A stretch of DNA of 64,000 nucleotides from Akebia trifoliata (Eukaryota > Streptophyta > Magnoliopsida > Ranunculales > Lardizabalaceae). Both the position numbers and the translations under genes were made by a program. The stretch is taken from assembly GCA_017979445.1 (NCBI GenBank), contig CM030706.1:12448967-12512966 (forward strand). The letters run 5' to 3'. The first letter of the stretch is position 1. The number at the start of each line of letters is the position of its first letter. Shown here piece after piece: positions 39,901 through 46,271 of the stretch. The notes below the pieces were generated by a model, which saw nothing but the letters and a program-made list of their open reading frames with translations, did no database searches and had not been told where the DNA came from.

Positions 39901-42900
39901 ATAAGACCCCATTTAATACATGCTGTAGACCCATTCAAATGGTCACACGAGGGAGTTCATCTCTAGCACTCAGATAGGTCCTCTATGGCTCTCCACTTCA
40001 TAGTGTATCGAGCACAGGCCACAATTCCTTTTGAAGGAATTAAGACCTATTCCAATTCATACTCCCCCCCCCACCCCACCCCCACCCCCACCCCCACAGG
40101 AGGATGGCGTGTGGATGGTTGGAATGTCCCTTCTATGAGTAGCTAGAGTGAGAAGCTGGTATCTTGAATGCACGAAACACAGAAGCAAGTGAGTTGCTTA
40201 GCGTATCTCAACTTTCCCCTATTGGAAGAAGCGAGTTGCTTTACCTGTATTGTATGTATTTCATACCTTAAGCAAAATTATAAAAGATTCGTATTATAAA
40301 AATATATTTTTCATATTAAACATGATGTTAAACAAAATTGCATATAAAAACATAATATATAACTATAATTTTCAAGACTTGAGTAAGTCAGGAATAAATG
40401 ACGAATTGAAAGACTTGTGAATTAATCACAACTTTTTCAGAAAATCACGATTTTTTGTCATGACGTTAATGACTAAACATCACAGTCACCAAATTCTCTA
40501 ACTTATTGAAAAACCATGATTAAATTGTAACTTTTTCCTTCACCGATTTAATCACACCTTTTTCAATAAATCTTGACTTTTACGAACTTTGCAATTAAAT
40601 CAGGATCTTTGCTATTAAATCGGATTAAAATGCAATATAAAATTGAAGCACTGGCAAGTGAAGATGGCCTTGATGAAGATGATGGTGACCATTTTATTGA
40701 TAAAGCATTAGCTAATGAGGATGACATTGAATATTTTATATTTATAATAATGTAAACCTTGTATGTGTTGTGGACTAGTGGTTACTTCTTGTGGATGCAA
40801 GATGATATCTATATGGGGTTAGGTGATTTATCATTGTGGTTTAATATGAGATTTGATTATATAATATGAGAACACCACCTAGTATAAACAATTACAGAAA
40901 CTTGAGACTTGCTCGATTTCTTTCCCAAATTTTTTCTGATATTTTTCTTGATTTTACTGAATTTTTTGAAAATTTCTCTTGCTGACTTATTCCTGAATCC
41001 TGACTTGGTGATGATTAGTAATCATCTATTCAACAAAAGATGTTGTAGTCATTGGGAAGAGTAAGAGAATAATCATCAGCTTCTCTGGATTGTCTCGTTC
41101 AATTAAAAATTGAGCGTCCATCAATGCGTATAAAATCTCATCTTTCATAGTCTAACTGCTGTATGCAATGTTCTTACTTGGCTTATAGATGCTTCTGTGC
41201 TTGTTTGTTTCAATATGCAGCCACCACCATTGCGAAGAGCAAGGAGCCGGATGGATTCTCTCATCTTTACATCAGATTTCGTTAAAGCAACAAAAGCTGA
41301 AGAGACTGTTGCTGCAAGTAGAGAATCATTGCCCACATCTCAACCAGAACCTCAAGAGCTCACCGAACAAATAATTAACACGGATACTGGGATTGAGCCA
41401 AACAGCACAACTGTTGAAAGGCCTGTTGACCTGTATAAGGTATGTTTTACTTTCTTCATTTCACATATTCTGAAGGAAATTCAATTTTTAGAGGTTGATT
41501 GACGTATCAGGATAGATATCAACATGCTTATTAGATCAACATTAGTATTTTATGTAGTGTAGGGAAAATGTTTTCTCCAGACATAGGAGAGAATATAGTT
41601 ACCTTCCCTCTTCTTCTTCTTTTTTTTTTTCCTGTGCTAATGTTTTGTTAATTATTCTCTTTATCCCCTCATAAAGAGGGGTTGGGATTTAATCTCACTA
41701 CGAATCTCGAGGAATTTTTTTAAAAAATTATTGTCTTTGCTATGGGGACATCAAAACTTGAAGAGTATTTTTTTATGGTTATTTAGTTTTCTATTTTGGG
41801 CTTTTATTTTATTTTTTTGGGCTTTATTGTCATGTTTTTTTAGCCCATGGTCTTAGTATAATGTTTAGGGAGAATGCAATAAAAAGAAAGAAAGAATTGT
41901 TTTCTCGTTTTAAATGTTGTTGATGCCATGGAAATCATTGGGGGTGATTCCAAGGTAAATTTACCATATTTTTTGTCTTTATTCTTCTTTTTCAATCCAT
42001 CTTTTTTCTACATTTCTTTTTGTTTATTTGTTAGAAATCAACCCATTCAAACCCTTCTTGAATTTTGTTATAATTCTTGAATCTTGTTGGAATTCTTTAA
42101 TCTTGAATTTTTCAATTCTTGAATCTTGATTTCTCGAAACCTCTTTTCCTCAACCCTTAATCCTTTCTCCATTTTATTCACCCTTAATCCTTATCATACA
42201 AACCTTTACACTTTCCTTTACCCTATAAACCTAGATCCTTATCATAATTGCAAAATGCTACAGTTAAACCCATAACCAAAACCTTTGTGTTTACCCTAAA
42301 CATTTGAGGTAACCCTATTTTAGCTCAAATCCTTACCCAAATCCCGAACCAGATTCCTTAAACCCCCTTATTTCATATTCTTCCCATACCGTCTTGCATC
42401 ATAAAATCTTCAAAAATTATATATAATTATCGAAAGAGAAGCTAGTTGAGATGACCAATCAAACAAAGCTACAACGAGGAGAACGCACTCACAACCCAAA
42501 ACCAAAAACCACAAACCCTAAAACCAATCCTACTACTTGCCTGGGATACTACACACTCAATCCCATCTACCCAAGAAATCTTTAAAAAAGACTCTTGAAA
42601 TTCTTAAGGATTTTACACTAGGTGAAAAAAACCCAAGAATCAAGTGTTGATTTCTTGAAGCGAGTGGTATTCCTGATTCTTAAAATGCAGCTATTCCACT
42701 TCTTCCAAATGCTCCAACATATGGCAAAGTTAGTTAAACTCTGTAAAATTCTTTTGGAAGTTGAGAAGGGAGCAGTCAAAGCTACAAACCCTTCGTTAAG
42801 GGACAAATCAATCTCATAAAGTATCAGATGATGTTGAATAGGTACAAATATTCTATGTGAGCTCACAATGAATTGAAACATGATCCATAGGCTCCTCATC

Positions 42901-44299
42901 CACGTTGGAAAGAGAGAAATTTGTAGGGATGAAACCTCAATTAATGAGATGGACAGATGGTCCACTATAAGGGTTCCGTTCCACATATCTGACCAATAAA
43001 GAACCATATCCTCAAAGGAACTTTTCGACTCTATATTCCAAACCACGGGAAATGGTGAGATAGATTCCCGAGCTAAAGAGTGAGAGAAAGATCTAATTGA
43101 GAAGACCCCATCCCTACTAACATCCCACCACCAGCATTCATCCTCATCTAGGTGAATAGAAACAAGGGAGAGAGAGGAGAGTCTAGAAAGTGAGTCAATC
43201 TCTCAATTATTAAATGCTTTCCTGAAACCGAATTCCCAAGACATGTCACCCTTGACAGCACCATGAACTATAGGCATACCTTTTTATTACTTTATACTTC
43301 TATCATTATCTAACACTTCACGTTCTATTCAATACTGATGCACATGTTGCACCCAACATACGTAGATAATAATACATGTACGCCAGTCATCTTGCATGCA
43401 TTTTTGGTGAATGTGAATGCTTTTATTAAAATGTGTTACTCTTATGTGCATCGGTGAGGTTCATATATATATATATATCATGCTTCATTCATGAATATGT
43501 AATTTTCCTATTGCAGGCAATATTCTCTGATGATTCAGATGATGAAGGAGAGGGATCTACTTCTCACCAGTTGGAGGATCCACAAAAGAAGTCTGAAATA
43601 ACTAAAACAACTCTAAACCGTTTGATAGCAGGGGATTTTCTTGAGTCCTTGGGTAAAGAACTTGGCCTAGTGGTTCCACCAGAACCACTGCTCTTGGTAA
43701 ACAAGGGCAACACCTCAGCTTATGAGAAGGAAACTCCTACCACAAACACAGGAGATATTAAAACCCCATCAGATAACGACAAACCTTCATCTGCCCAAAA
43801 ATTTTTAAATGAGCCTTTGGAATCCGAGAAGATGGTTTCAGAAAATAAGAAGACTAAATTGCAGTCAATACGATACCACCGCAGTCTGAGCAGCAGTGCA
43901 TCATTGTCAGAAGATGAAAGGAGTAGAAGACACACACGAAGGCACCAGAGTCGGAGTAGTAGTCCATCATCAGAAGATGAAAGGAGTAGAACACATTCTA
44001 GACGACACCGGAATAGGAAAAGTGCATCAGACACCACGGACTCTTCTGAAGATGATCATGGATATCGAGACAATTCAAGGCTGAAAGCGGGAAAGAAAAG
44101 TTCGTCTCGAGGAAAAAGTGGTCGTAGTAGAAAGCACTCAAAACCCCACAGCAGCAGAGGCAAGGACTCGCCTAGTAAATCTTCACGTCATGGCTCCAAG
44201 AGGGAACACTCAGAAGATAGGAAAGCAAATAAGCAGTCGAAGGACCGAGGAAGGGATTTAGTTTCTTCAAAATCAGATTCTCGCAGGAAGTATCATTAA
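3834..44299 (+). CDS. TGH: TOUGH (TGH)-like G-patch/SWAP RNA-processing protein, 5'-partial, 12 exons in window
   Basis: Spliced gene; exons 3834-3895, 3982-4056, 12222-12373, 27260-27335, 27400-27483, 27583-27660, 38234-38378, 38524-39034, 39161-39448, 39549-39677, 41221-41439, 43517-44299. All introns are GT-AG and phases join without a stop, giving about 866 residues. Order of domains: end of the DUF1604-type N-terminal region ([11 protein letters not shown]), a G-patch-like core ([14 protein letters not shown], later [14 protein letters not shown]), a conserved [13 protein letters not shown] block, a SURP/SWAP module ([20 protein letters not shown]), the KYPKREE-like block ([11 protein letters not shown]), and a Ser/Arg-rich tail. 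Known of the family: Arabidopsis TGH is nuclear, binds RNA and the DCL1-HYL1-SE machinery and promotes pri-miRNA processing; human GPATCH1 is a spliceosome-associated relative. The start codon and about 170 N-terminal residues are not in the window. No lesion is visible, so I infer a working gene. Identification is by remembered family similarity. Confidence 0.93.
3982..4056 (+). CDS. TGH: TGH exon b (G-patch core)
   Basis: A 75-bp exon after an 86-bp intron. It encodes the first half of the G-patch-like motif ([15 protein letters not shown]) and joins in phase to the exon at 12222 across an 8.2-kb intron. Confidence 0.9.
4718..5560 (-). mobile_element. LINE 3' fragment, minus strand
   Basis: On the minus strand 5333-5127 encodes a piece of the LINE reverse-transcriptase zinc-binding domain: [14 protein letters not shown], then [18 protein letters not shown] with the Cys/His spacing of that domain. 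The T-rich start at 4707-4718 is the expected reversed A-rich tail. Reading frames are broken, so it is a relic. About 4057-4717, between the TGH exon and this piece, shows nothing recognised. Confidence 0.7.
5569..5774 (+). repeat. Tandem duplication, 112-bp period
   Basis: 5569-5661 is repeated at 5681-5774 with a 19-bp partial copy between. Both begin AATGATCCACTTTTT. It lies inside the plus-strand LINE relic. Confidence 0.85.
5595..6355 (+). mobile_element. LINE 3' fragment, plus strand
   Basis: The plus strand encodes [13 protein letters not shown] (twice, see the duplication at 5569-5774) and then about 5826-5905 [22 protein letters not shown], the zinc-binding module of plant L1-like reverse transcriptases (motif spans about 22 residues, abbreviated to [15 protein letters not shown]). 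It ends in T-rich and TA microsatellite sequence at about 6110-6355. Frames are broken. Confidence 0.65.
6322..6358. repeat. TA microsatellite
   Basis: A run of alternating T and A with one break. Confidence 0.9.
6356..6966 (-). mobile_element. LINE 3' fragment, minus strand
   Basis: Minus-strand peptides contain [15 protein letters not shown] and [13 protein letters not shown] with [11 protein letters not shown]. These match the zinc-binding and C-terminal part of plant L1-like polymerases and are similar to the LINE at 37440-37960. The right end is the insertion site of the solo LTR at 6972. Confidence 0.7.
6972..9527 (+). mobile_element. Large solo LTR, copy 1 (TGTCACGCCCC family)
   Basis: A 2556-bp sequence beginning TGTCACGCCCCGAAATCCC and ending AGGTCATTACA, flanked by the 5-bp duplication GATCA (6967-6971 and 9528-9532). 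TG...CA ends with a 5-bp duplication are those of an LTR. No internal region or second LTR is present, so it is a solo LTR left by recombination. It is homologous to 34244-37119 and, reversed, to 48746-52350. Ty3/gypsy origin is likely from length but not proven. Confidence 0.85.
9533..10084. other. No recognised feature
   Basis: Intronic sequence right of the solo LTR. No coding, repeat or RNA signal is recognised. Confidence 0.4.
10085..11640 (-). pseudogene. Ty1/copia reverse-transcriptase relic
   Basis: The minus strand from 11037 to 10711 encodes [12 protein letters not shown] (the YVDD motif region of copia reverse transcriptase), then [20 protein letters not shown], and a TPLDPNLNL segment, in the order expected for copia. 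The flanks look like decayed RNase H (left) and upstream polymerase (right). No LTRs recognised. Frames are broken. 11640-12221 shows nothing recognised. Confidence 0.75.
10921..11350 (-). repeat. Tandem duplication inside the copia relic
   Basis: 10921-11160 and about 11165-11350 are diverged direct copies. Both contain GAAGCACATATGATAC and the segment encoding the VDD motif region. Confidence 0.75.
12222..12373 (+). CDS. TGH: TGH exon c
   Basis: A 152-bp exon between GGCAG and GTGAGT. It encodes the basic [12 protein letters not shown] segment followed by an acidic, Ser-rich linker. It stands alone between two introns of 8.2 and 14.9 kb filled with repeats, so gene finders could easily miss it. 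Confidence 0.88.
12374..13435. other. No recognised feature (TGH intron)
   Basis: AT-rich intron sequence after the 12222-12373 exon. No feature is recognised. Confidence 0.4.
13440..14950 (-). pseudogene. Ty3/gypsy relic with protease fragment, minus strand
   Basis: Read on the minus strand, about 14760-14650 encodes [19 protein letters not shown], typical of the gypsy retroviral-type protease region. About 14480-14420 encodes [17 protein letters not shown], close to [18 protein letters not shown] in the relic at 23980. The segment 14128-14220 is repeated at 26415-26505 and is probably LTR or 3' end sequence. A hAT MITE interrupts it at 13728. Confidence 0.6.
13728..13981. mobile_element. 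hAT MITE, family A copy 1
   Basis: A 254-bp element. Left end CGATGTTATTAAATAG; inverted right end GCATTTGACAACATCG. It is flanked by a diverged 8-bp duplication, AATACGAC (13720-13727) and AATATGAT (13982-13989). The interior is full of GCATATGC-like palindromic words. Related to 17087-17304. An 8-bp duplication and CARTGTTRTTAAA-like ends indicate hAT. Confidence 0.8.
15433..16377. mobile_element. Non-autonomous hAT element, 945 bp
   Basis: Terminal inverted repeats TAGGGCTGGCAATG (left) and CATTGCCAACCCTA (right), flanked by a perfect 8-bp duplication GGTATGAG at 15425-15432 and 16378-16385. No transposase is encoded. It interrupts the gypsy gag relic. Confidence 0.9.
17087..17304. mobile_element. 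hAT MITE, family A copy 2
   Basis: A 218-bp element with ends TAGTGTTGTTAAATA and TATTTAACAACATTG, flanked by a perfect 8-bp duplication TTATGGAT (17079-17086 and 17305-17312). Same family as 13728-13981. Confidence 0.88.
17861..17926 (+). promoter_or_regulatory. Two heat-shock elements in the copia 5' LTR
   Basis: 17861-17873 reads TTCTAGAATATTC, a perfect 3-unit element (TTCnnGAAnnTTC). 17909-17926 reads TTCTAGAATATTCTTGAA, a perfect 4-unit element. They lie about 88 and 35 bp upstream of the TATA box. Known: plant heat-shock factors bind such arrays, and ONSEN (ATCOPIA78) is heat-activated through the same arrangement. Heat response here is inferred. The same motifs occur in the 3' LTR at 22712-22724 and 22760-22777. 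Confidence 0.75.
17961..17968 (+). promoter_or_regulatory. TATA box of the copia LTR promoter
   Basis: TATAAATA, 61 bp before the LTR end and 35 bp after the second heat-shock element. Its 3' LTR counterpart is at 22812-22819. Confidence 0.8.
18030..18041 (+). promoter_or_regulatory. Copia primer binding site
   Basis: TGGTATCAGAGC, complementary to the 3' end of initiator methionine tRNA, starting at the first base after the 5' LTR. Confidence 0.92.
18068..22623 (+). pseudogene. Copia gag-pol, interrupted by frameshifts and a stop
   Basis: 18068-19483 is open for 471 residues: a gag domain (from YTEWSQIV), a CCHC knuckle [16 protein letters not shown] at about 18920, and the protease motif [13 protein letters not shown] at about 19205. 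The frame then shifts near 19450-19480. The pre-integrase zinc motif ([20 protein letters not shown]) spans another break near 19662. Integrase catalytic acidic residues appear in [16 protein letters not shown] and [10 protein letters not shown]. The frame shifts again near 20215 and near 20730. An in-frame TAG stands at 21397-21399, inside reverse transcriptase. 21403-22623 is open, with [11 protein letters not shown], the RNase H motif TDADWAGS and EAEFRAMA. The element cannot make one polyprotein as read. Confidence 0.93.
22622..22630 (+). promoter_or_regulatory. Copia polypurine tract
   Basis: GAGGGGGAG immediately before the 3' LTR; primes plus-strand DNA synthesis in copia elements. Confidence 0.88.
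22631..22880 (+). repeat. Copia 3' LTR
   Basis: 250 bp. I find no difference from 17780-18029. As a promoter it would read toward the downstream TGH exons. Confidence 0.95.
23559..24269 (+). pseudogene. Short Ty3/gypsy internal region with gag zinc knuckle
   Basis: Begins with primer site TTGGTATTAGAGCC at 23559. An open frame at 23611-24126 (171 residues) contains [14 protein letters not shown] (a CCHC knuckle) at about 23773-23815, followed by an acidic segment. No protease, polymerase or integrase is present. It ends with the purine tract GTCAAGGAGAAT at about 24258, so it is an internally deleted, non-autonomous unit between LTR B and LTR C. Confidence 0.75.
24270..25260 (+). mobile_element. 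Ty3/gypsy LTR C with inserted solo LTR
   Basis: Starts TGACGGGGACATC and ends CTGCATTA (terminal CA mutated). Without the 254-bp insert and its duplication it is about 732 bp, close to LTR B (717 bp). Shared text includes AATGTTGGTGCATTCAACAT and the A+T-rich ACCCTTA/AACC stretches. Confidence 0.75.
24902..25155 (+). mobile_element. Small solo LTR, 254 bp
   Basis: Begins TGTTGAATTATACAG and ends TTTTACGATA, flanked by the 5-bp duplication ATCTC (24897-24901 and 25156-25160). It contains a promoter-like TCTATATATTTC and a sequence AATTCAATGAGAAATTATC near the end, as in copia LTRs. The last dinucleotide is TA rather than CA. Confidence 0.75.
25261..26045 (+). pseudogene. Ty3/gypsy integrase C-terminus and chromodomain relic
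   Basis: About 25380-25615 encodes, with breaks, the segment before [20 protein letters not shown] and VEDLVLY, the integrase C-terminal region of chromoviruses. 25708-25971 holds a chromodomain-like piece ([39 protein letters not shown]). Chromodomains at this place mark the chromovirus branch of Ty3/gypsy. It may be the far half of the element whose gag lies at 15288-17733. 26046-27259 holds probable LTR remnants (a piece shared with 14128-14220 at 26415-26505) and T-rich sequence. Confidence 0.7.
27260..27335 (+). CDS. TGH: TGH exon d
   Basis: A 76-bp exon after a T-rich tract and CAG. It encodes [20 protein letters not shown], the second conserved part of the G-patch region. Confidence 0.92.
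27400..27483 (+). CDS. TGH: TGH exon e
   Basis: An 84-bp exon after a 64-bp intron. It encodes a basic segment ending SMRENLFAN, matching the conserved block before the APGFG motif. Confidence 0.9.
27583..27660 (+). CDS. TGH: TGH exon f (tandem CAGCAG acceptor)
   Basis: The exon encodes [20 protein letters not shown]. The acceptor is CAGCAG, so splicing can begin at 27583 or 27586. The first gives a Pro-Gly pair before KVAPG; the second gives a single Arg. Both keep frame. The upstream choice fits the Gly-Lys pair of Arabidopsis TGH better. Confidence 0.88.
27708..27736. repeat. AT microsatellite
   Basis: A run of alternating A and T just inside the 10.6-kb TGH intron. Confidence 0.9.
27737..28640. 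other. Intron sequence, possible reversed LINE tail
   Basis: At about 27905-28030 a T-rich start followed by AATAATCAAAGGAATATATT resembles the reversed 3' end of a LINE as at 4718. The rest is unassigned. Confidence 0.3.
29465..29860 (+). pseudogene. LINE endonuclease domain, N-terminal part
   Basis: [15 protein letters not shown] and VVLQESKL are the N-terminal motifs of the apurinic-type endonuclease of L1-like elements (WN, then the catalytic Glu of QES/QET). GGIIVMWNK follows. The domain continues as [10 protein letters not shown] and stops at the insert. Confidence 0.8.
29861..30620. mobile_element. LTR-like insertion in the LINE endonuclease
   Basis: About 760 bp that interrupts the endonuclease frame: homology resumes at about 30621 with [12 protein letters not shown]. 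It starts TGATGTAGATAGGC inside a T run and has no coding capacity. Ends and duplication are ambiguous because of the T run; solo LTR is the best guess. Confidence 0.5.
30659..31182. mobile_element. PIF/Harbinger-type MITE, 524 bp
   Basis: Ends GGATGTGTTTGATTGCA and TGTAATCAAACATACCC are inverted repeats, flanked by TTA (30656-30658 and 31183-31185), the 3-bp duplication of PIF/Harbinger. The interior holds long GA/GAA runs, with (GA)n near 30894-30921. Removing it rejoins the LINE motif GGDFN to VIHF. Confidence 0.85.
31392..31849 (+). repeat. Tandem duplication of 229 bp inside the LINE
   Basis: 31392-31620 and 31621-31849 are near-identical direct copies, both starting with A(T/C)AGTCCAAGAAGTGGTG. 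They cover the endonuclease-RT linker. Confidence 0.9.
32040..33406 (+). pseudogene. LINE reverse-transcriptase relic
   Basis: Pieces in order: [94 protein letters not shown] text at about 32880, and [11 protein letters not shown] at about 33225. Family order is clear. The FADD region is degraded and stops separate the pieces. Confidence 0.8.
33407..33868. mobile_element. hAT MITE, 462 bp
   Basis: Ends TAGGGATGTACATTT and AAATGTACACCCCTA are inverted repeats. Flanking 8-bp words TTCTATCC (33399-33406) and CTCTATCC (33869-33876) agree at seven positions. The interior repeats TTCGGG/CCGAA words. No transposase. Confidence 0.85.
34244..37119 (+). mobile_element. Large solo LTR, copy 2 (TGTCACGCCCC family)
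   Basis: 2876 bp from TGACACGCCCCAAAATCCC to AGGTCATTACA, flanked by the 5-bp duplication ATAAA (34239-34243 and 37120-37124). Homologous throughout to 6972-9527, and longer by several internal insertions, e.g. around 35880-36110. Inserted in the LINE. Confidence 0.88.
37125..38020 (+). pseudogene. LINE C-terminal zinc-binding region
   Basis: 37464-37658 encodes [20 protein letters not shown], the Cys/His module of plant LINE polymerases. 37737-37964 encodes LWKERNSQI and [13 protein letters not shown], matching the relic at 6406-6765. The element ends in ATATATAAAAAAA near 38020. Confidence 0.8.
38234..38378 (+). CDS. TGH: TGH exon g
   Basis: A 145-bp exon after the 10.6-kb LINE-rich intron. 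It encodes [16 protein letters not shown] and the conserved [17 protein letters not shown] segment, joined in phase to the next exon. Confidence 0.9.
38524..39034 (+). CDS. TGH: TGH exon h (SWAP/SURP domain)
   Basis: A 511-bp exon with a Pro-rich stretch ([11 protein letters not shown]), then a SURP/SWAP module with [38 protein letters not shown] and the following EEQQKR helix, then a Ser-rich linker and [13 protein letters not shown] modules are a hallmark of splicing proteins. Confidence 0.93.
39161..39448 (+). CDS. TGH: TGH exon i
   Basis: A 288-bp exon, exactly 96 codons. It carries the strongly conserved [20 protein letters not shown] block and the ARERLDFEAAA-like segment. Confidence 0.93.
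39549..39677 (+). CDS. TGH: TGH exon j
   Basis: A 129-bp exon, 43 codons, with the conserved [20 protein letters not shown] and [10 protein letters not shown] blocks. Confidence 0.92.
39678..41220. other. TGH intron, 1.5 kb, mostly unassigned
   Basis: GT-AG intron. Apart from the C-rich tract at 40064-40095 and some repeated AATCACGA/TTTTTCA words at about 40420-40620, nothing is recognised. Confidence 0.5.
40064..40095 (-). other. G-quadruplex-type tract (minus strand)
   Basis: The plus strand has C runs of 9, 4, 5, 5 and 5 separated by single A. The complementary strand therefore has five G runs with 1-base loops, a strong G-quadruplex pattern, on the template strand of the TGH intron. 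Confidence 0.8.
41221..41439 (+). CDS. TGH: TGH exon k
   Basis: A 219-bp exon, 73 codons. It begins [16 protein letters not shown] and ends VERPVDLYK, both conserved in TGH. Confidence 0.92.
41738..42401 (+). mobile_element. Ty3/gypsy solo LTR (family of LTR B/C)
   Basis: Matches LTR B and C from TATGGGGACATCAAAACTTG through GCCCATGGTCTTAGTATAAT to GTCTTGCATCA. I could not find a clear target duplication, so exact ends are uncertain. Lies in the last TGH intron, sense orientation. Confidence 0.65.
42420..43270 (-). mobile_element. LINE 3' fragment, minus strand
   Basis: The left end, with GAAAGAGAAGCTAGTTGAGATGA, resembles the reversed LINE 3' ends at 6376 and 4740. The minus strand from 43046 to 42618 encodes 142 residues with [16 protein letters not shown], like the C-terminal part of plant LINE polymerases. 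Decayed. Confidence 0.55.
43517..44299 (+). CDS. TGH: TGH terminal exon (Ser/Arg-rich tail)
   Basis: A 783-bp last exon ending in TAA. It starts [14 protein letters not shown], then [20 protein letters not shown], and continues as an RS-like tail dense in Ser, Arg, Lys and His, with two imperfect copies of an SEDERSR-centred unit. Such tails mediate contacts between splicing factors. Confidence 0.93.
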   Translation, partial: AIFSDDSDDEGEGSTSHQLEDPQKKSEITKTTLNRLIAGDFLESLGKELGLVVPPEPLLLVNKGNTSAYEKETPTTNTGDIKTPSDNDKPSSAQKFLNEPLESEKMVSENKKTKLQSIRYHRSLSSSASLSEDERSRRHTRRHQSRSSSPSSEDERSRTHSRRHRNRKSASDTTDSSEDDHGYRDNSRLKAGKKSSSRGKSGRSRKHSKPHSSRGKDSPSKSSRHGSKREHSEDRKANKQSKDRGRDLVSSKSDSRRKYH

Positions 44300-44864
44300 G
44301 GCATAAAAGTTGAGGGCATATTTCTTCAGAGTTGCAATGTCCACCCCCAACTTCAATGGGGATATCCCCTAATGATTATTGGCTTTCACAGCATCATATT
44401 TGGGTTAATGGCTTGGTGGCTCCAATATAGTCAGTTGTCGGGACATTTGTGCACAAAGTCTTCAAGATGTACTTTTCCTGTGAGAACATGTGATACGTCA
44501 GGTTTCAGTTCTAATCCATTGAAGAAATGCTGCTTTGTTTGCATCACAAGAGAGTCCCCCATATGCATACTAAAGTTGTGTTCATAATTCTATGCCTAAG
44601 GTATAAATGCTCCAATCCAGAGATTTGATAATGCTATTGTGTACATTATGAATTGTGTTCTACTTGAATTATTTGATATGCATTTGTTGATCTTATTAAA
44701 AAAACAAAATACTATCCTAGCAATCTACATCTGTGTTCCTAGCATCAAATTAAACTCGCTGAGGTTTTGGTGGGCACATGTGCATGCGCATGCGCATGCT
44801 TATGCTTGTATGTGTTTGTGAACCAAAGTAAGTGATATGGAATCAGATAAGAGCAACGTTACAT
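44300..44864 (+). other. TGH 3' untranslated region and downstream flank
   Basis: Non-coding sequence directly after the TGH stop. The transcript must end here, but I see no single convincing poly(A) signal. A purine-pyrimidine stretch of alternating GCATGC/ATGCGC type lies near 44778-44803. Confidence 0.4.
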
Positions 44865-44867
44865 TAA

Positions 44868-45072
44868 GAGCCCGTTTGGGTAGAAAGTAGAAAGTAGAAA
44901 GTAGTTAGGAAGAATGTAACTTTTAGAAAGTAGAAGGTAGTTTTATTTTACTTTTTAAGAAATTAGAATTAGGATTTTTACATTTTAAAAATAGTTTTCT
45001 AAAATGAATTCAAACAGATTTTATAACGTTTTAGCTTTCAAAAGTAAAATGTTTGCGTATACAAATGGGCTT
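44868..45072. mobile_element. Tourist-like (PIF/Harbinger) MITE, 205 bp
   Basis: Ends GAGCCCGTTTGGGTA and TATACAAATGGGCTT form an inverted repeat, flanked by TAA (44865-44867 and 45073-45075). AT-rich interior with three GAAAGTA repeats near the left end. Confidence 0.8.
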
Positions 45073-45075
45073 TAA

Positions 45076-46045
45076 GATGATCTGACCAATAAACGTAGTT
45101 TGATGTATAGAAATCATATAGATAGGTTCTAATTGCAATCCCTTCTCAAAGTTATTAGATAAAGATCTGATTGATCGGGCTTCATACAACAATGCAAAAT
45201 TGACATTGTTGGGTTGGATCATTCAGCCAAATTCCTTGTTTAAGTTGGTGTGTGTCCTGAATGACAATCATCCAATTAAAATCAAACAAATTAAAACTTG
45301 TCTGTTCGAACAATTTAATTTCTTGGTGGATCTGACTAGTACTTAGTGTCAAGATCAACTTGGATGGATTAGCGTCGGTGTTATCAATTGCAGTAGAATA
45401 ACTTTCAGGAAGTATAGAAACAAAAATGGCAATTTGAACCTGTTTATGTGATCTTGGCCAATGATTTCACAACATGGTCACTTCTGGGACTGGGGTCACA
45501 AAACCGCAACTAGGGCATGATCTTGATCTGATCGTAGGTTTTTTTTTTTTTTTTTCTCCGCTCATAAGTTTGATTGAGATACGTGCAAGCATACAGATAA
45601 TTTCTATGAAGGAAACACATACTATCTCAATGCATCTATTCATATCGACATGGATCAATACTATATACATAACTAAAATAGGTGATTTTAAGTCACAGAA
45701 TGAAAGACGGAAACTTGCATGATGATGATTTAGTGAAAGATGAAATATCTTAATGGAAACTAACTATAGGATGCACAAATATGTATACAAATTCAAAGAA
45801 AGTGAGATTTCGATCGAAAAATATATCAACCACCAAGCAAATTCATAGTTTCTTTCATGATCGATCATTGTGGTCACGAAAAATATTGTCACGGCAACTA
45901 GGATGACTGCTTGTTCACTAGCTTGCTTGAGCTTGCCTGGCAAACTGATTCCCAATGGTTCTTGTTTTTATTAAGATCTTCCTCCTCAAGTGGTAACGCT
46001 TCACATTCACAGGAATTGGCCTGTTGTGGTAACCAACGTTCAGTT
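45076..46045. other. No recognised feature
   Basis: Intergenic. Contains a T run at 45539-45555. No coding or RNA signal recognised. Confidence 0.4.
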
Positions 46046-46271
46046 GGTTACCAACCGGGGTTGGGCTTGATGGTAAGACTGGGTGTGCTCCCCAGGTCTT
46101 GTCTTCGAATCCCCTTCCCACCACCATGTGTGGCACTTAATGGGTTTGGGTTCGTCCCCTTAAAACTCGTATGGGGTTGGTCATGCGGGGCCCCCAAGGG
46201 AGATTAGTCTGTCACGCTTACTTGAGAGTGTTGATGGGATACTCCCTCGGTTATAAAAAAAAAAAAAAAAA
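46046..46271 (+). mobile_element. tRNA-derived SINE
   Basis: GGTTGGGCTTGATGGTAAGA resembles a polymerase III A box, and about 40 bases on, TCTTCGAATCCCC resembles a B box. The body ends in an A run at 46256-46271. Length of about 220 bp suits plant SINEs. A flanking duplication is not clear. Confidence 0.65.
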
